From assembly GCA_013153105.1 (NCBI GenBank), contig JAADFC010000055.1:1-8263 (forward strand): a DNA stretch of 8,263 nucleotides. The letters are read 5' to 3'. This document shows positions 1 to 6,140 of the stretch, one piece after another. The position numbers and the translations under genes were made by a program. The stretch's first letter is position 1, and every line of letters begins with the position of its first letter. The notes below the pieces were generated by a model that saw nothing but the letters and a program-made list of their open reading frames with translations, did not search any database and was not told the origin of the DNA. Source of the stretch: Thermoproteota archaeon (GTDB lineage Archaea; Thermoproteota; Thermoprotei_A; Sulfolobales; Pyrodictiaceae).

Positions 1-510
1 CTCGCCGCCGCAGGCGACGACGACCACAGCAAGCCCCCCAGGCAGAAGCCTAACATCAACACCCGCCCCGCCACCCCCGCCGCCGCGGCGGCGCAGACAC
101 AGCCGCCTAGCCTCAATCACCTCGACGTCTCCCCCCAGCCTCTCGGCCACCTCCAACACCTCGCTAGGCGCCGCGCGGAGCAGCGCAGCGGCCTCGGCCA
201 CCCCGACGCAGCCGCGCCGCTCGAGGAGCCGGAGCAGCCTCGCCCGGAGACCGCCCAACCCGAGGCCACCCCTCCAGCCAGGGGGCTCAGCAATGGGGCC
301 TTCACGCCACCGCCCCCGGCGGGGCTGGCGTCGAAGGACGCGCTCATCACAGCCGCGATGGTGGCGTGGAGGGCCTCGGGGGCGAGAAGAGTCCCCACCG
401 CAGCCCCTACCCGGGGGGCTGCTGCGGTTTTCGGACTCCTCCTCCTCGGCCCCGGGTGGCTCTGGCGTCTCACCTTCCGGGGGCTTCAACCCGGGAATAC
501 TTTTTACCAT
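1..510 (-). CDS. Unrecognised protein with winged-helix-like segment, incomplete at left edge, possible frame errors
   Basis: I do not recognise this gene. One frame stays open from an ATG at 510-508 to the window edge (170 codons). Its last 86 codons look truly coding: two amphipathic helices, RARLLRLLERRG and VAEAAALLRAAPSEVLEVAE, then GGDVEVIEARRLCLRRR, a pattern like a small winged helix followed by a glycine linker and a beta strand (VRLLPGGLAVVVVA). The first 25 codons (MVKSIPGLKPPEGETPEPPG, then a run of E) also look protein-like. Between about 410 and 265, however, this frame gives only R/P/G/H-rich sequence, while the next frame gives a natural-looking stretch (LLAPEALHATIAAVMSASFD). 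This suggests two compensating indels near runs of six G (413-418) and five G (281-285), or a later start: a TTG at 258-256 follows GGAGGGGTGG. The gene is divergent from psmA. The existence of a gene is fairly likely; its exact frame and start are not settled. Confidence 0.45.
   Translation of the reverse strand, partial: MVKSIPGLKPPEGETPEPPGAEEEESENRSSPPGRGCGGDSSRPRGPPRHHRGCDERVLRRQPRRGRWREGPIAEPPGWRGGLGLGGLRARLLRLLERRGCVGVAEAAALLRAAPSEVLEVAERLGGDVEVIEARRLCLRRRGGGGGGAGVDVRLLPGGLAVVVVACGGE
496..508 (+). promoter_or_regulatory. Probable TATA box and BRE for the psmA operon
   Basis: AATACTTTTTACC is the only AT-rich stretch in the several hundred GC-rich bases before psmA. The purine-rich bases just before it (CGGGAA) look like an archaeal BRE. 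With the usual spacing of about 25 bases, transcription would begin near 528-535, leaving a leader of about 20 bases before the TTG start at 553 and its GGAGGG ribosome binding site. The element lies inside codons 1-5 of the divergent ORF starting at 510, so the two units overlap if that start is right. This is a motif judgement only. Confidence 0.5.
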
Positions 511-552
511 TGCTCCTTGCCCGGGTTGCCGGTCTATGCGGGGAGGGTGGCC

Positions 553-1284
553 TTGTCGTTCCCGTCGCCGCCGGCTATGATGGGCTATGACCGTAGCACC
601 TCGATGTTCTCGCCGGACGGCCGTCTGTTCCAGGTAGAGTATGCTATGGAGGCTGCCAAGCGCGGGTGGACGATGGTCGGCGTGAGGGTGCCCGAGGGCG
701 TGGTGATAGCTGCTGAGAAGCGTAAGACCACCCCACTGATAGACATCGAGCAGCTGGAGAAGGTGTTCATGGTAGACGAGCATATAGGCGCAGGCTTCGT
801 GGGCTTCGGCAGCGACGGCAGGATACTCATCGACTACGCGAGGCAGCTGGCCGTACAGTACAAGTTCGTCTACGGCGAGAGGATACCCGTCGAGTACCTC
901 GTAAAGCAGGTCTGTGACGTGATGCAGGTCTACACCCAGCACGGCGGCGTGAGGCCCTTCGGCGTCACCCTCATGATAGCGGGCGTGGACGAGAACGGGC
1001 CCAGGCTGTTCGTCGCCGAGCCCAGCGGCCAGTACATAAGCTACAAGGCCCACGGCCTCGGCCAGGGCGGCGGCCAGGCTATAGAGATACTGCAGAAGGA
1101 GTACCGTGACGATATGAGCCTCGAGGAGGCCATACTGCTGGCTATAAAGTCCATAGCCAACGTGATGGAGGGTAAGCCGAGCGTCGAGACGATAGAGGTA
1201 GGCGTAGTCGAGACAAAGACGCAGCGGTTCAGGAAACTGTCTAAAGAGGAGCTGAAGGCCTACCTGGAGAAACTTGGTGTATAA
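553..1284 (+). CDS. psmA: Proteasome subunit alpha (20S core particle)
   Basis: Alpha subunits form the two outer rings of the archaeal 20S proteasome, gate the chamber and dock the ATPase; they carry no catalytic threonine. The N-terminal signature is clear: GYDRSTSMFSPDGRLFQVEYA at residues 11-31, followed by AAKRGWTMVGVRVPEGVVIAAEKR. HGGVRPFGVTLMIAGVD and AEPSGQYISYKA are also typical. I chose TTG at 553 (243 residues) because GGAGGG lies 5-6 bases upstream and the resulting start, MSFPSPPAMMGYDR, matches the short hydrophobic tail before GYDR in crenarchaeal relatives; ATG at 577 or 580 is the alternative. The open frame runs back to 358, but that part is GC-rich noise lying upstream of the likely promoter. 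It heads the operon, five bases before SBDS. Oddities: GFVGFGSDGRILID replaces the usual GLVADAR-type segment, and HGLGQGGGQAIEILQ is glycine-rich where relatives have an IGSGSQ-like stretch. Confidence 0.93.
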   Translation: MSFPSPPAMMGYDRSTSMFSPDGRLFQVEYAMEAAKRGWTMVGVRVPEGVVIAAEKRKTTPLIDIEQLEKVFMVDEHIGAGFVGFGSDGRILIDYARQLAVQYKFVYGERIPVEYLVKQVCDVMQVYTQHGGVRPFGVTLMIAGVDENGPRLFVAEPSGQYISYKAHGLGQGGGQAIEILQKEYRDDMSLEEAILLAIKSIANVMEGKPSVETIEVGVVETKTQRFRKLSKEELKAYLEKLGV

Positions 1285-1289
1285 GAGCT

Positions 1290-2006
1290 ATGCCCCGGCG
1301 TGCCCAGAAGGGGGAGCACGAGCCCGTAGTCGCGAGGCTCGAGGTTGCCGGGAAGCGCTTTGAGGTGCTCGTGAACCCCGACCTCGCTTTTGACTACAAG
1401 CAGGGGCGCCAGGTGAACCTGGAGGACATGGTCATAAGCGATGCGGTCTACACCGACCTACGCAGGGGCCTCCGAGCATCGCCCGAGCTTCTGCGCAAGG
1501 TCTTCGGCACCGACGACGTTGTCAAGGTGGCGGCGGAGATAGTCAGGAGGGGCGAGCTGCAGCTCACCGCGGAGCAGCGTAGGAGGCTCCTCGAGGCGAA
1601 GAAGAGGCAGATAATAAACTACATCGCCCGGAACGCGGTTGACCCTAAGACGAAGCTCCCCATACCGCCCGCGCGGATAGAGGCTGCGATGGAGCAGGCC
1701 GGCGTGGGGGTCGACCTCTACAAGAGCGTCGAGGAGCAGGTGCCGAGGATAGTGAAGGCGATAAGCAGGATTATACCCATAAAGATTGCGAGGGCCCTCC
1801 TCCGTGTCGTGGTGCCCCCCGAGTACGCGGGTAGGGTGGCGGGTGCGCTTCAGAAGCTGGGTGAGGTAAAGAATATGGACTGGCGGAGCGACGGGAGCCT
1901 CGTGGCCGAGCTGGAAGTGCCTGCGGGCATCCAGCAGGAGGTTATAGACAGGCTGAACAAGCTCACGCGTGGAAACGTCGAGGTTAAGGTTGTGGGTGTG
2001 GTGTAG
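1290..2006 (+). CDS. Ribosome maturation factor SBDS/Sdo1
   Basis: This is the archaeal ortholog of SBDS (yeast Sdo1), which in eukaryotes releases the anti-association factor eIF6 from the large ribosomal subunit. At 238 residues it is full length for the family. The N-terminal domain (about 1-90) contains VNPDLAFDYKQGR and the switch into LLRKVFGTDDVVKVAAEIVRRGELQLT. The helical middle domain includes RQIINYIARNAVDPKTKLPIPPARIEAAM (split here as RQIINYIARNAVDPKTK then LPIPPARIEAAM). The C-terminal ferredoxin-like domain contains IPIKIARALLRVVVPPEYAG and WRSDGSLVAELEVPAGIQ. The ATG at 1290 is five bases after the psmA stop; a weak GGTG at 1276-1279 may serve as ribosome binding site. The gene sits between psmA and rrp4, its standard position in archaea, and is presumably translated from the same transcript. 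Confidence 0.95.
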   Translation: MPRRAQKGEHEPVVARLEVAGKRFEVLVNPDLAFDYKQGRQVNLEDMVISDAVYTDLRRGLRASPELLRKVFGTDDVVKVAAEIVRRGELQLTAEQRRRLLEAKKRQIINYIARNAVDPKTKLPIPPARIEAAMEQAGVGVDLYKSVEEQVPRIVKAISRIIPIKIARALLRVVVPPEYAGRVAGALQKLGEVKNMDWRSDGSLVAELEVPAGIQQEVIDRLNKLTRGNVEVKVVGVV

Positions 2007-2010
2007 GGCC

Positions 2011-2730
2011 TTGGCGCGCATATACTTCAAGCCCCGGAGCATAGTCGTGCCGGGGGACGTCCTAGCCGAGGGCGATGATGTGGAGGCGGAGAGTATCTAC
2101 ATCGAGCGCGTGGGCAAGAAGTTTATAGCTGCTATAACTGGGCTGTTCCAGGTCGAGGAGGAGGACGGGAAGTATAGGATTAACATAATCCCGCTCGAGG
2201 GCGCCTACATCCCCAAGCCGGGAGACATAGTGATCGGCCTCATACGCGACATCGGTATAACCCACTGGGACGTTGACATAGCCTCGCCGTACAAGGGTGT
2301 GCTGACTGTACAGGAGGTCCTCGATAGGCCCTTCAACCCGGCCACGGACAGCCTGAAGCGGTACCTGGACGTGGGCGACTACATAGTAGCCAAGGTACTG
2401 GCTTTCGACCGTGCGAGGGACCCCCTCCTAACCATTAAGGGTGAGGGGCTGGGGAGGGTTAGTGAGGGTGTTATAGTAGAGATTAAGCCTAGCAGGGTCC
2501 CCCGCGTTATAGGCAAGAGGGGCTCCATGGTCAACATGTTGATGAAGGAGACTGGCTGCGATATACTCGTCGGCCAGAACGGCCGCATCCTCGTCAAATG
2601 CCCGAATAAGGACTTGGAGGAGATAGTCGTGCTCTCACTCCGCAAGATAGAGGCGGAGGCTCACCTGTCCGGGTTGACTGAGAGTGTGAAGGAGTTCATC
2701 CGCGAGGAGAGGAGCAGGAGGGGTGTGTAG
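2011..2730 (+). CDS. rrp4: Exosome complex RNA-binding protein Rrp4
   Basis: Rrp4 is one of the two cap proteins placed on the Rrp41/Rrp42 hexamer, where it binds RNA and feeds it into the pore. The 239 residues show the expected order: an N-terminal domain with VVPGDVLAEGDDVEAESIY (about 12-30), an S1 domain (about 66-145) with YIPKPGDIVIGLIRDIGITHWDVDI (in two parts: YIPKPGDIVIGLIRDIG, ITHWDVDI), and a KH domain with SRVPRVIGKRGSMVNMLMKE, whose GKRG loop is at 168-171. The frame is open further upstream, but TTG at 2011 gives the family start MARIYFKPRSIVVPGD and lies behind GGGTGTGGTG. It begins four bases after the SBDS stop and ends three bases before rrp41, so it is tightly coupled to both. 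Confidence 0.95.
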   Translation: MARIYFKPRSIVVPGDVLAEGDDVEAESIYIERVGKKFIAAITGLFQVEEEDGKYRINIIPLEGAYIPKPGDIVIGLIRDIGITHWDVDIASPYKGVLTVQEVLDRPFNPATDSLKRYLDVGDYIVAKVLAFDRARDPLLTIKGEGLGRVSEGVIVEIKPSRVPRVIGKRGSMVNMLMKETGCDILVGQNGRILVKCPNKDLEEIVVLSLRKIEAEAHLSGLTESVKEFIREERSRRGV

Positions 2731-2733
2731 GCT

Positions 2734-3504
2734 TTGGGCGGGGCTGCGGGTGAGAAGCCCCAGCTGATACGCTGGGAGGAGCGTGACGGCGAGAAGGTGG
2801 CTGTGCGACACGATGGGAGGCTGCCGTGGCAGCTTAGGCCGATAAGGATGGAGGTCGGCGTCCTCGCCAACGCGGATGGCTCAGCGCTAGTGGAGTATGG
2901 GGCGACGAGGGTCATTGCCGCCGTCTACGGGCCGCGGGAGGCGGTTCCGAGGCACATAGCGCTGCCGGACCGGGCGGTGCTGCGCTGCCGCTATCACATG
3001 GCGCCCTTCTCGACCGCCGAGCGTAAGACGCCGGCGCCGACGAGGAGGGAGGTGGAGCTGTCTAAGGTTATACGCGAGGCGCTCGAGGCAGTGGTGCTCT
3101 CCGAGCTGTATCCCCGGACTACGATAGACATATACATGGAGGTCCTCCAGTCCGACGGGGGCACTCGCACGGCGGCGATTACTGCTGCGAGCCTGGCGTT
3201 GGCCGACGCGGGTGTGGCGATGAGGGACCTTGTGGCCGGCGTGGCTGTGGGCAAGGTTGACGGTGTGCTCGTGCTGGATATAGACGAGATAGAGGACAAC
3301 TTCGCCGAGGCGGACATGCCGGTGGCGATGGCGCCGGGGCTGGGGCGGGTGCTGCTCCTCCAGCTCAACGGCGTCCTGTCGAGGGACGAGTTCGTCCGTG
3401 GTCTCGAGCTCGCGCGCAAGGGTATCGAGGAGATTTACCGTCTCCAGAAGGAGGCGCTCCGCCGCAAGTACGTGGTCAAGGAGGCCGGGGGTGGTGGTAG
3501 GTGA
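2734..3504 (+). CDS. rrp41: Exosome complex exonuclease Rrp41, catalytic subunit
   Basis: Rrp41 is the RNase PH-type subunit that holds the phosphorolytic active site of the archaeal exosome, removing nucleotides from RNA 3' ends with phosphate or adding tails in reverse. The 256 residues contain RHDGRLPWQLRPIRMEVGVL (25-44), the RNA/phosphate-binding pair RR at 104-105 in APTRREVELS, the phosphate loop SDGGTRTAAI (140-149), and the acidic catalytic segment LDIDEIEDNFAEADMPVAM (181-199), with D182 and D188 at the expected places. All key residues appear intact. TTG at 2734 follows GGAGGGGTG (2717-2725). About 20 residues precede the conserved core, slightly longer than some relatives. The TGA stop overlaps the GTG start of rrp42 by four bases, as expected for obligate partners. 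Confidence 0.95.
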   Translation: MGGAAGEKPQLIRWEERDGEKVAVRHDGRLPWQLRPIRMEVGVLANADGSALVEYGATRVIAAVYGPREAVPRHIALPDRAVLRCRYHMAPFSTAERKTPAPTRREVELSKVIREALEAVVLSELYPRTTIDIYMEVLQSDGGTRTAAITAASLALADAGVAMRDLVAGVAVGKVDGVLVLDIDEIEDNFAEADMPVAMAPGLGRVLLLQLNGVLSRDEFVRGLELARKGIEEIYRLQKEALRRKYVVKEAGGGGR

Positions 3505-4487
3505 GCCTGACTCCATCCTCGCAGCCTGTAATGCCTAAGCTGAAGCGGTACACTATGGAGACCCTGCTGCGCCGCGGGGTCCGGCTGGACGGGCGCAGGC
3601 TGGGCGACGTCCGGAGCATTGAGATAGTGCCCGGCTACGTTGAGAGGGCTGAGGGCTCGGCGCTGGTTAGGCTCGGCGAGACCGTCGTGCTGGCGGGCGT
3701 TAAGACCGATATAGTGGCGCCGTTCCCCGACACTCCCAATGAGGGTGTGCTGGTTGTACACGCTGAGTTCGTCCCGCTGGCGTCGCCTACCTTCGAGCCT
3801 GGGCCCCCCGATGAGAACGCTATAGAGCTGGCGAGGGTTATCGACAGGAGCCTCAGGGAGATAAGGGCGGTGGCTCTGGACAAGCTCGTGCTCGAGCCTG
3901 GTAAGCACGTGTGGAGGCTCTACGTCGACATCTACGTGTTGAACCATGATGGCAACCTGTTCGACGCCTCCGCCCTCGCAGCCATGGCTGCGCTCCTCTC
4001 GGCCCGCATCCCGGCTGCTGTGAGGACCGAGGACGGCGGCTACCGGGTTGACCGGAGCAGGTACACTATGCTGGTGCCGGTCAACCATAGGGTTGTCACT
4101 GTTACGCAGGCGAAGATATCGGACAGGCTCCTCGTGGACCCGACCTACGAGGAGGAGCAAGTTGCTGACACCCGGCTCGTGGTGGCCGTCAGCGAGGACG
4201 GGAGGATCGCGGGCATGCAGAAGACCGGTGCAGGCTACCTGGGCTACGAGGAGGTAGTGAAGGCTGTCGATACCGCTCTCCGCGTTGCGCCGGTCTACTT
4301 TGAGGCTCTGCGCCGCTACGTCGACCCGTTCCGGGAGAAGCTGGCGAGGCAGCTGGAGGAGCAGCCGCGGGCTCCCGCCGAGGCTGAGCCTGCTGCCGTG
4401 GCTGCGCAGCGTAGGGTTGAGGAGGAGCCTGTCGAGGAGCCTGTGGTCGAGCAGCTGGAGGAGATGGAGGAGGGAGAGAGGGGCTAA
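3501..4487 (+). CDS. rrp42: Exosome complex component Rrp42 with acidic C-terminal tail
   Basis: Rrp42 is the inactive RNase PH-like partner of Rrp41; three heterodimers make the hexameric ring, and Rrp42 contributes RNA binding and structure. Recognisable stretches are RRGVRLDGRRLGDVRSIEI (24-42), EGSALVRLGETVVLAGVKTD (51-70), TFEPGPPDENAIELARVIDR (97-116), VLEPGKHVWRLYVDIYVL and VTVTQAKISDRLLVDPTYEEE. GTG at 3501 gives MSLTPSSQ, close to the start of Sulfolobus Rrp42, so I prefer it over ATG at 3531. At 328 residues it is about 50 longer than the usual 275. The excess is a C-terminal tail from about residue 280, rich in E, P and A (VEEEPVEEPVVEQLEEMEE), partly built from a 12-base tandem repeat. 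The RNase PH fold itself appears complete. Confidence 0.94.
   Translation: MSLTPSSQPVMPKLKRYTMETLLRRGVRLDGRRLGDVRSIEIVPGYVERAEGSALVRLGETVVLAGVKTDIVAPFPDTPNEGVLVVHAEFVPLASPTFEPGPPDENAIELARVIDRSLREIRAVALDKLVLEPGKHVWRLYVDIYVLNHDGNLFDASALAAMAALLSARIPAAVRTEDGGYRVDRSRYTMLVPVNHRVVTVTQAKISDRLLVDPTYEEEQVADTRLVVAVSEDGRIAGMQKTGAGYLGYEEVVKAVDTALRVAPVYFEALRRYVDPFREKLARQLEEQPRAPAEAEPAAVAAQRRVEEEPVEEPVVEQLEEMEEGERG
4422..4445 (+). repeat. 12-base tandem repeat in rrp42 tail
   Basis: GAGGAGCCTGTC at 4422-4433 is followed directly by GAGGAGCCTGTG at 4434-4445. The unit is in frame and encodes E-E-P-V twice in the acidic C-terminal tail of Rrp42. Replication slippage is the simplest origin. Confidence 0.7.
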
Positions 4488-4495
4488 ATATTATC
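4484..4495 (+). promoter_or_regulatory. Possible internal TATA box before rpl37ae
   Basis: CTAAATATTATC overlaps the rrp42 stop codon (4485-4487) and is the most AT-rich dozen bases in the plus-strand cluster. It lies 66 bases before the GTG of rpl37ae, leaving room for a start site near 4518-4525 and a leader of about 40 bases. The 73-base gap here is also wider than any junction upstream in the cluster. An internal promoter that gives extra transcription of the ribosomal protein gene is plausible but rests on composition and spacing only. Confidence 0.4.
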
Positions 4496-4560
4496 CCCGG
4501 CGTGGCGGCGCGGCGTGGGAGGGCAAGGCGTAGGCCCGGGAGCCACGGGGGCGACGCGCG

Positions 4561-4827
4561 GTGGCCAGGAGGACCAGGAGCGTGGGTATAGCCGGCAGGT
4601 TCGGCCCGAGGTATGGTGCCACGCTGAGGAAGCGCTGGCGCGACGTTATGATGAAGAGGTATGCGGACCACGTGTGCCCGTTCTGCGGCACGCGCGGCCA
4701 CGTGAAGAGGATAAGCGTCGGCATATGGACCTGCACCAAGTGCGGCGCCGTCTGGGCCGGCGCTGCCTACGTGCCGAGGAGCGGGCTCAACAAGCAGTTC
4801 CCTAAGGTTGTGATTAGGGAGGACTAG
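4561..4827 (+). CDS. rpl37ae: Large ribosomal subunit protein eL43 (L37Ae)
   Basis: This is a small zinc-ribbon protein of the large ribosomal subunit. The 88 residues begin MARRTRSVGIAGRFGPRYGA, the classic L37ae N-terminus, followed by TLRKRWRDVMMKRYADHVCP. The four zinc ligands are C39 and C42 (CPFC) and C58 and C61 (CTKC), so the C-x2-C...C-x2-C ribbon is intact. The C-terminal GAVWAGAAYVPRSGLNKQF is also typical. GTG at 4561 is the start; GGGGG at 4547-4551 is a plausible ribosome binding site. The gene follows rrp42, as in many archaea. The usual next gene in many archaea, rpoP, is not seen after it. Confidence 0.95.
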   Translation: MARRTRSVGIAGRFGPRYGATLRKRWRDVMMKRYADHVCPFCGTRGHVKRISVGIWTCTKCGAVWAGAAYVPRSGLNKQFPKVVIRED

Positions 4828-4940
4828 CCCGTCTCCAGCGCTTTTCGCCGGTGCGACATTCCCTCGGCTCCTGTGTCTACCTTGAGCGCCTGTGGCTGCA
4901 GCTTTTCCGGCGCGTCGATCCTACGGGGGTTAGTGTGTCT
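4828..4940 (+). other. Spacer between rpl37ae and the Brix gene
   Basis: I see no gene here. In particular, no frame shows the C-x2-C pairs expected for rpoP, which often follows rpl37ae in archaea. GCGCTTTTCGCC at 4838-4849 has a short T run after the rpl37ae stop, and AGCTTTTCCG at 4900-4909 could be a weak TATA-like element for the Brix gene, with a start site near 4930. Both are guesses from composition. Confidence 0.3.
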
Positions 4941-5561
4941 ATGGACTCGGCTGAGAAGCCTTTGATAATAGTCACCACGAGTCATAGGCCGACGCAGCGT
5001 GTGCGCAGCTTTGTGAAGGATCTAGTGTCTGTGCTGCCTAGGGCGGTGAGGCTGACGAGGGGTAAGGCTACCCTGAGGGACCTCTACTACGAGGCTATGG
5101 GGCTGGGTGTCCGCCGGGTGGTTGTGGTCTCCACGTGGAAGGGTAATCCGGGCACTATCAGGGTTTACGAGCCGCTGGAGCCGCCGGGGGAGGGTCTCCG
5201 GGAGATACTCTCCCTCAGGCTCGCGGGGGTTAAGCTCTCGCGGGAGAGGCCGGAGGCGCAGCGCAGCTATGGGGCTCGGGTTCTGGGCGTGGTGGCGCCG
5301 CCTCCGGGGCCGCTGGCGGGGCTTGCGGACTCGCTTGTGAGGGGGTTCCTTGCGAGGCTCGTGTTTAGCGAGGAGGAGCCTGGCGTGGATGTGGCTGCCC
5401 GCATCTCGCCAGGGGGCTCGGAGTACGTTGCTGTGATAGACTTTGTCTGCACCGGCTCCGGGAGGCCGTGTGGCCCCCTGCTGCGGCTGGCGGGGGGTGT
5501 GGACCATGTATCGGGTCTCAGGCTGCATAGAGCTAGGGGGGTTGCCGCCGCGCCTGGCTAG
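4941..5561 (+). CDS. Brix domain ribosome biogenesis protein (Imp4/Rpf-like)
   Basis: Archaeal Brix proteins are single-domain relatives of eukaryotic Imp4, Rpf1, Rpf2, Ssf1 and Brx1, which bind rRNA during ribosome assembly. The start IIVTTSHRPTQRVRSFVKDL (9-28), then RLTRGKATLRDLYYEAMGLG and VVVVSTWKGNPGTIRVYE, match the N-terminal half of the domain. LRLAGVKLSRE and the later EYVAVIDF strand fit its second half. I chose ATG at 4941 (206 residues); GTG at 4935, with GGGGG just upstream, is close and equally possible. The frame is open back to 4851, but that part (MRHSLGSCVYLERLW) lacks family similarity. The last 56 bases overlap pcc1 in another frame, and the C-terminal residues after about 185 look weakly constrained. 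Its place after rpl37ae and before pcc1 is the usual archaeal one. Confidence 0.85.
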   Translation: MDSAEKPLIIVTTSHRPTQRVRSFVKDLVSVLPRAVRLTRGKATLRDLYYEAMGLGVRRVVVVSTWKGNPGTIRVYEPLEPPGEGLREILSLRLAGVKLSRERPEAQRSYGARVLGVVAPPPGPLAGLADSLVRGFLARLVFSEEEPGVDVAARISPGGSEYVAVIDFVCTGSGRPCGPLLRLAGGVDHVSGLRLHRARGVAAAPG

Positions 5562-5763
5562 GGCGGTGGCGGAGGCGCTCGAGGCGGAGGCGCGAAGCCC
5601 CCCGGACCCCGGCCGGGGTGTTGTGAGGGTTGAGGCTGCCGGGGGCCTGGTGAGGGTCTGCTTCGAGGCTAGGGACCTCTCGGCGGCGCGCACCCTGGTG
5701 AACGCTTATCTAAGCCTCGCGGCGACGGTGGCCGACTCGGTCGCGTCTCTCGGTGGTATGTGA
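5506..5763 (+). CDS. pcc1: KEOPS complex subunit Pcc1
   Basis: Pcc1 is the small dimerising subunit of KEOPS (Kae1-Bud32-Cgi121-Pcc1), which transfers threonylcarbamoyl to A37 of ANN-decoding tRNAs. The 85 residues have the Pcc1 shape: a first strand YRVSGCIEL, a helix RLARAVAEALEAEAR, paired strands VVRVEAAGGLVRVCFEARD, and a long C-terminal helix RTLVNAYLSLAATVADSV. ATG at 5506 starts right at the first strand; GTG at 5497 would add three residues. Upstream GGGGGGTGTGGA can act as ribosome binding site. The 5' end lies inside the Brix coding sequence (56-base overlap), and the TGA stop shares one base with the prefoldin ATG. Position between Brix and prefoldin beta supports the call, since the sequence alone is short. 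Confidence 0.85.
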   Translation: MYRVSGCIELGGLPPRLARAVAEALEAEARSPPDPGRGVVRVEAAGGLVRVCFEARDLSAARTLVNAYLSLAATVADSVASLGGM

Positions 5764-6140
5764 TGGCCCAGCGTGTGCCGCCGGAGCTTGAGAATAAGCT
5801 TGCGAGGCTCCAGGCGCTTCAGGCGCAGTATACTAGGATTGTGCAGGAGCGCGCGGCGGTTGAGGCGGAGATAGCTGAGGTTCGCCGCGTGCTCAAGGTT
5901 GTGGAGGAGGCTGGCGAGGATGCGCCGGTGTACAGGCTGGAGGGAACCGTCTTCGTGAGGGTTGACCGGGCGAAGCTCATCGAGGAGATGAAGGACAGGC
6001 TGGAGATCCTCGAGCTCCGCCTGCAGAAGCTCAAGAAGCAGGAGGAGGAGCTGAAGAAGCAGCTGGACAAGCTGGCCGAGGAGCTGAAGAGCCTGCAGAC
6101 GAAGCTCAGCCTCGGCAAGCAGGGCGGCGCAGGCGGCTGA
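5763..6140 (+). CDS. pfdB: Prefoldin subunit beta
   Basis: Prefoldin is a jellyfish-shaped hexamer (two alpha, four beta subunits) that captures unfolded proteins with coiled-coil tentacles and passes them to the thermosome. The 125 residues show the beta pattern: an N-terminal coiled coil (about 8-50, ELENKLARLQALQAQYTRIV onward), a central beta hairpin VYRLEGTVFVRVDR (56-69), then a second long coiled coil (about 70-116) with regular leucine spacing (KKQEEELKKQLDKLAEELKS). The tail ends in QGGAGG. ATG at 5763 overlaps the pcc1 stop by one base (ATGTGATG context); GTG at 5760 would add one residue. GGTGGT lies about five bases upstream. The alpha subunit is not in this window. Confidence 0.93.
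   Translation: MAQRVPPELENKLARLQALQAQYTRIVQERAAVEAEIAEVRRVLKVVEEAGEDAPVYRLEGTVFVRVDRAKLIEEMKDRLEILELRLQKLKKQEEELKKQLDKLAEELKSLQTKLSLGKQGGAGG

Noticed and set aside
358..552. N-terminal extension of PsmA to an ATG at 358
   Set aside because: The extra 65 residues are GC-rich noise, include the TATA-like element, and exceed the usual length of alpha subunits.
1458..2042. 194-codon minus-strand ORF opposite SBDS
   Set aside because: H/R/L/P-rich composition with no recognisable motif; it is antisense to a clear SBDS gene in GC-rich DNA where stops are rare.
2887..4160. Long minus-strand ORFs opposite rrp41 and rrp42 (209 and 241 codons)
   Set aside because: Both mirror conserved exosome genes and have biased, motif-free composition typical of antisense frames.
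4851..4940. 30-residue N-terminal extension of the Brix protein
   Set aside because: Brix proteins begin close to the IIVTTS strand; the extension has no family similarity and contains spacer-like sequence.
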